This document shows positions 38,740 to 41,828 of a stretch of 41,828 nucleotides of DNA, one piece after another (position 1 is the stretch's first letter; the number at the start of each line of letters is the position of its first letter). The stretch is from Chloroflexota bacterium (GTDB lineage: Bacteria; Chloroflexota; Limnocylindria; Limnocylindrales; Limnocylindraceae), in NCBI GenBank assembly GCA_003670745.1, contig QWQR01000006.1, forward strand, positions 1 to 41,828, given 5' to 3'. The notes below the pieces were generated by a model that worked only from the letters and a program-made list of their open reading frames with translations, did no database searches and was not told the DNA's origin. The position numbers and the translations under genes were made by a program.

Positions 38740-38822
38740 GAGAGATGCAGCCTACCAGAGGCGATGCGCCGCGGCGAGGGGGGAGCGCCTCGTCTGCGCA
38801 GGGTCAAACGGGTGGTCAGCCC

Positions 38823-40091
38823 CTAGAGGACATCGTGGGCGCGCTTCACGATCGGGCGATCCATGCGGAACGGCTCGTCGGCCACGGCGCTGCGGCCGAT
38901 CAGCAGGTCGACGGCGCGACGAGCACCCCCCGCAGAGCACATCACCCCGTGCCCGGAGTAGCCGGTGTTGACGTGCAGCCCAGCAAGCGCGGTGGGTCCA
39001 AGGAGCGGGCGATGGTCGGGGGTGTACTCGTACTGCCCCGCCATCAGGTGCCACGACGGCACGCCGCGGCGCCAGACCTCGCCCCAGAACGGCGCGAGGT
39101 TCGCGAGCGCGCTCGGTGATGCGGGGTCGAGGAGCGCCGTGGCGTATGCGGCGTCAGTCGGCACCTCAAGGAGCGGCTCGCCCACTGGTGTCGCCGGATC
39201 GGTGCGCAGCGCGTAGCAGCCGGCGAGCGCCGGTCGCCAGTGCGAACCGGTCTCGTCGTCGATCGTCATTGGCGCGGACTGATCAATATCAGGAAGTTCG
39301 GGGATGACGAGCTTCTGGCGAATCGTTGGAGCGATCGGCACGTCGATGCCGGCGATCGCGCCAACGACGCCGCTCCACGGTCCAGCGGCGATCAGCGTGT
39401 TCGCGGCGTGCACCGTGCCACGGCTCGTCTCGACACCGATCACAGCGCCGCTGACACCCGCTCCGTCGCGCACGAACCCGTGCACTTCGACGCCGAGTGC
39501 AAACTGTGCGCCGCCGCCAGGGAGCGCATCGGGGATGCGGTCGGCGTTTGAGGCGGCGGTTGCGTAGCCGCGCGCGAGCGCGATCTGATCGATGAATCCG
39601 TCGCCTGCGCGAAAGCGCGCCTGAATGATTGACGGTGCGAGCATCGGCCAACGGCGTCGCACCTCATCGCCGTCGATGAGCTCCACGTCGGTGAGCCCAA
39701 AGCCGCGTTGCAGCGCAACGAGCTCGCGCGCGCGCGCGGCGCTCGCCTCACTCCGCGCGCAGAAGAGATACCCCTGCTGCCGAATCCCAAGGTCCCAGCC
39801 ATCGAGCCCGGTGCGCGCCGCGAAGTCGAGATAGAGGTCAACCCCCTCGCGCACGAGCGCCAACTCTTCGGCGTTGTCGTGTTGCAATCGAAACGCTCCG
39901 GTTGCCGCGGCGGTGGTGAGCGAGGCGATCTCTGCGCGCCGCTCCACCACGAGTACCTGGAGTCCGGCACGCGCGGCATAAAAGGCGGTCGCGGCGCCAG
40001 CAATCCCGCCGCCAACAACGATCAGGTCGACGCGCGAAGGGAGCGCCCCGTCGACAACGCGCAGCTCTGTGCTCACCCCTGCGCCAGTCAT
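38823..40091 (-). CDS. FAD-dependent oxidoreductase (DAO family, sarcosine oxidase beta-subunit-like)
   Basis: DLIVVGGGIAGAATAFYAARAGLQVLVVERRAEIASLTTAAATGAFRLQH (GxGxxG), LIAAGPWSG, MAGQYEYTPDHRPLLGPTALAGLHVNTGYSGHGVMCSAGGARRAVDLLIG. Confidence 0.9.
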   Translation of the reverse strand: MTGAGVSTELRVVDGALPSRVDLIVVGGGIAGAATAFYAARAGLQVLVVERRAEIASLTTAAATGAFRLQHDNAEELALVREGVDLYLDFAARTGLDGWDLGIRQQGYLFCARSEASAARARELVALQRGFGLTDVELIDGDEVRRRWPMLAPSIIQARFRAGDGFIDQIALARGYATAASNADRIPDALPGGGAQFALGVEVHGFVRDGAGVSGAVIGVETSRGTVHAANTLIAAGPWSGVVGAIAGIDVPIAPTIRQKLVIPELPDIDQSAPMTIDDETGSHWRPALAGCYALRTDPATPVGEPLLEVPTDAAYATALLDPASPSALANLAPFWGEVWRRGVPSWHLMAGQYEYTPDHRPLLGPTALAGLHVNTGYSGHGVMCSAGGARRAVDLLIGRSAVADEPFRMDRPIVKRAHDVL

Positions 40092-40105
40092 TTGATCGCC
40101 ATTAC

Positions 40106-40756
40106 TTACGCGCCAGCCGCACTCCGCGCCGCGCGCAGCCGCTCGGCGATCGCAGCGGCGTCGTCGGCTGCGGCTCCGCCGAGGAGTCGCGCGCCAACGC
40201 CGAAGCCAACGGCGCCAGCCGCGGTGAGCGGCGGGATCTCCTCGAGTGACACGTTTGTTGGCACGATCTTTGCGTTCGGGCTCGGGGCCAAGACCGAGCG
40301 AAGGAAGGCCGGCGCGTCGATGGCGAGCGCCGGGAAGAGCTTCACGAAGGTGGCGCCGCTGCGCTCTGCCAGCGCGATCTCCGTCGGAGTGAAGGCGCCG
40401 GGGAGCCAGCCGACCCCCGCCTCACGACAGGCGACGCCCGTCTCTGGGTCGGTGATCGGCGAGACGACGAATCGCGCCCCTGCGGCGATCAGCCGCCGCG
40501 CCGCGACCGCGTCGTAAATGGAGCCGACGCCAACGATGAGTGCCGGGTGCGAGAGGGCGAGGTTGCGGATCGCGGCGAGCGCCGCCTGCTCGGCCCCGTC
40601 ACCGCGCAGGAGCAGCTCGAGCGCAGGTACGTTCGTTGCGATGCAGGCGTCGGCCCAGGCGCGCACCTCAGCCTCGCGCTGCGGCGGGATCGCCGGCAGG
40701 AGGCGGGCGCTCGCGAGGGCATCGTGGAGCGCGTTGGGCGCATGCGGCGCTGACAT
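40106..40756 (-). CDS. KDPG / 4-hydroxy-2-oxoglutarate aldolase family protein
   Basis: [64 protein letters not shown] (Schiff-base Lys), [10 protein letters not shown]. Start 40756 (MSAPHAP). Confidence 0.87.
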   Translation of the reverse strand: MSAPHAPNALHDALASARLLPAIPPQREAEVRAWADACIATNVPALELLLRGDGAEQAALAAIRNLALSHPALIVGVGSIYDAVAARRLIAAGARFVVSPITDPETGVACREAGVGWLPGAFTPTEIALAERSGATFVKLFPALAIDAPAFLRSVLAPSPNAKIVPTNVSLEEIPPLTAAGAVGFGVGARLLGGAAADDAAAIAERLRAARSAAGA

Positions 40757-40822
40757 GCCGACATCATCGCACGCTCGGCACCGCGCGCGGGAGGCGTCGC
40801 CCCCCTCTGGTACGCTCGGCGC

Positions 40823-41828
40823 ATGGCGAAAACGATCGTCGAGAAGATCTGGGACGAGCATCTGGTGAGCCAAGAGGAGGGGGCGCCCGCCATCCTCTCC
40901 ATTGACCTGCATCTCGTCCATGAGGTGACGAGCCCGCAGGCATTCAGCGGGCTACGCTCCCGCGGCCTCACGGTGCGTCGCCCCGACAAGACGGTTGCCA
41001 CCGCCGACCACTCGATCCCCACCACGCCGCGCGACCTGCCGATCGCCGATGAGATGGCGGCGGCGCAGGTGCGCACCCTCGAGAAGAATTGCGCCGAGTT
41101 CAGCGTCCCCGTACACGGCTGGGACTCCCCCTATCAAGGGATCGTCCACGTGATCGGGCCAGAGCTCGGCCTCACCCAGCCGGGGGCAACGATCGTCTGC
41201 GGCGATTCGCACACAGCAACACACGGAGCGTTCGGCGCGCTCGCCTTCGGCATCGGCACGAGCGAGGTCGAGATGGTCCTCGCCACGCAGTGCCTGCTGC
41301 AGCGCAAGCCGAAGACCTTCCTCGTGCGCGTCGACGGCACCCTTCGCCCCGGCGTATCGGCGAAGGACATCATCCTCGCCCTCATCGCCCGCATTGGTGT
41401 GGGCGGCGGAACCGGACACGTCTTTGAGTACGCAGGATCAGCGATCCGCGCCCTCTCCATGGAGGAGCGCATGACGATCTGCAACATGAGCATTGAGGGG
41501 GGCGCACGCGCCGGGTTGATCGCCCCCGACGAGACGACCTTCGCCTATCTAAAGGGACGCGCGCACGCGCCAAAGGGGGCAGCGTGGGACGAGGCGGTCG
41601 AACGCTGGAGGCGCCTCCCCTCTGACCCTGGCGCAACGTACGACAAGGAGATCGTCATCGACGCGAACACGCTCGAGCCGATGATCACTTACGGAACGAA
41701 TCCGGGAATGGGTCTGCCAATTAGCGGCGTGATCCCCGACCCTGCGAACGAGAGCGACCCTGCCGCAGCGCGCGGCCTTGCGCGCGCCCTTGAGTACATG
41801 GGCCTCACCGCGGGGCAGCCGCTCCTCG
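40823..41828 (+). CDS. leuC: 3-isopropylmalate dehydratase large subunit, truncated by right window edge
   Basis: Manual translation: [48 protein letters not shown]...[17 protein letters not shown]...[38 protein letters not shown]...; absent from ORF track because it has no in-window stop. TACGCT-N6-ATG. Confidence 0.95.
   Translation, partial: MAKTIVEKIWDEHLVSQEEGAPAILSIDLHLVHEVTSPQAFSGLRSRGLTVRRPDKTVATADHSIPTTPRDLPIADEMAAAQVRTLEKNCAEFSVPVHGWDSPYQGIVHVIGPELGLTQPGATIVCGDSHTATHGAFGALAFGIGTSEVEMVLATQCLLQRKPKTFLVRVDGTLRPGVSAKDIILALIARIGVGGGTGHVFEYAGSAIRALSMEERMTICNMSIEGGARAGLIAPDETTFAYLKGRAHAPKGAAWDEAVERWRRLPSDPGATYDKEIVIDANTLEPMITYGTNPGMGLPISGVIPDPANESDPAAARGLARALEYMGLTAGQPLL

Noticed and set aside
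38540-38760. T-box riboswitch upstream of ilvB
   Set aside because: No conserved T-box sequence (AGGGTGGNACCGCG) was seen; the leader ORF plus attenuator explains the region better.

Overview
High-GC bacterial chromosome segment of about 41.8 kb, densely packed with metabolic genes. It has no mobile elements, CRISPR arrays or rRNA. Main blocks, left to right: (1) a PlsC-like acyltransferase coupled to a truncated Cys-rich CDS at the left edge; (2) nickel superoxide dismutase with its maturation protease (sodN-sodX); (3) an LLM flavin oxidoreductase, a DHA2 MFS transporter, a SpoIID-like/FG-GAP protein, an ACT-domain protein, ExoIII, Sua5/TsaC-type protein and a YczE-type membrane protein; (4) a fused CtaA-CtaB heme A synthesis protein; (5) a pyr operon (pyrR-pyrB-pyrC, three unknowns, pyrK-like, pyrD-like, pyrE) behind galT-like and lipB; (6) tRNA-Gly(CCC), a PLP sulfur enzyme, a FemAB-like protein, a HAD phosphatase, glutaredoxin, greA and a MoaD-MoaE fusion; (7) a long branched-chain amino acid operon (ilvB-ilvN-ilvC-leuA-leuB-cimA-pheA, then an aldehyde dehydrogenase); (8) an FAD oxidoreductase, a KDPG/KHG aldolase and the 5' part of leuC, which runs off the right edge. 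Most notable observations: (a) the pyrD-like and pyrK-like proteins in the pyr operon have lost essentially all orotate-contacting, catalytic and FAD/NAD signature residues while keeping FMN-phosphate and [2Fe-2S] motifs; (b) a candidate ribosome-mediated attenuator upstream of ilvB, with a 39-aa leader peptide, a perfect 10-bp terminator stem and a 7-nt competing antiterminator segment; (c) a candidate PyrR-binding hairpin just upstream of the pyrR Shine-Dalgarno; (d) a recurrent TANNNT-N6/7-start signature of leaderless transcription, including a 34-bp symmetric divergent promoter; (e) a GalT-like protein whose nucleophilic His is replaced by Cys. The taxon is probably a streamlined Chloroflexota- or Actinobacteria-like lineage, but that is inference only. 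All motif comparisons were made by eye against remembered family consensus; no searches were run.
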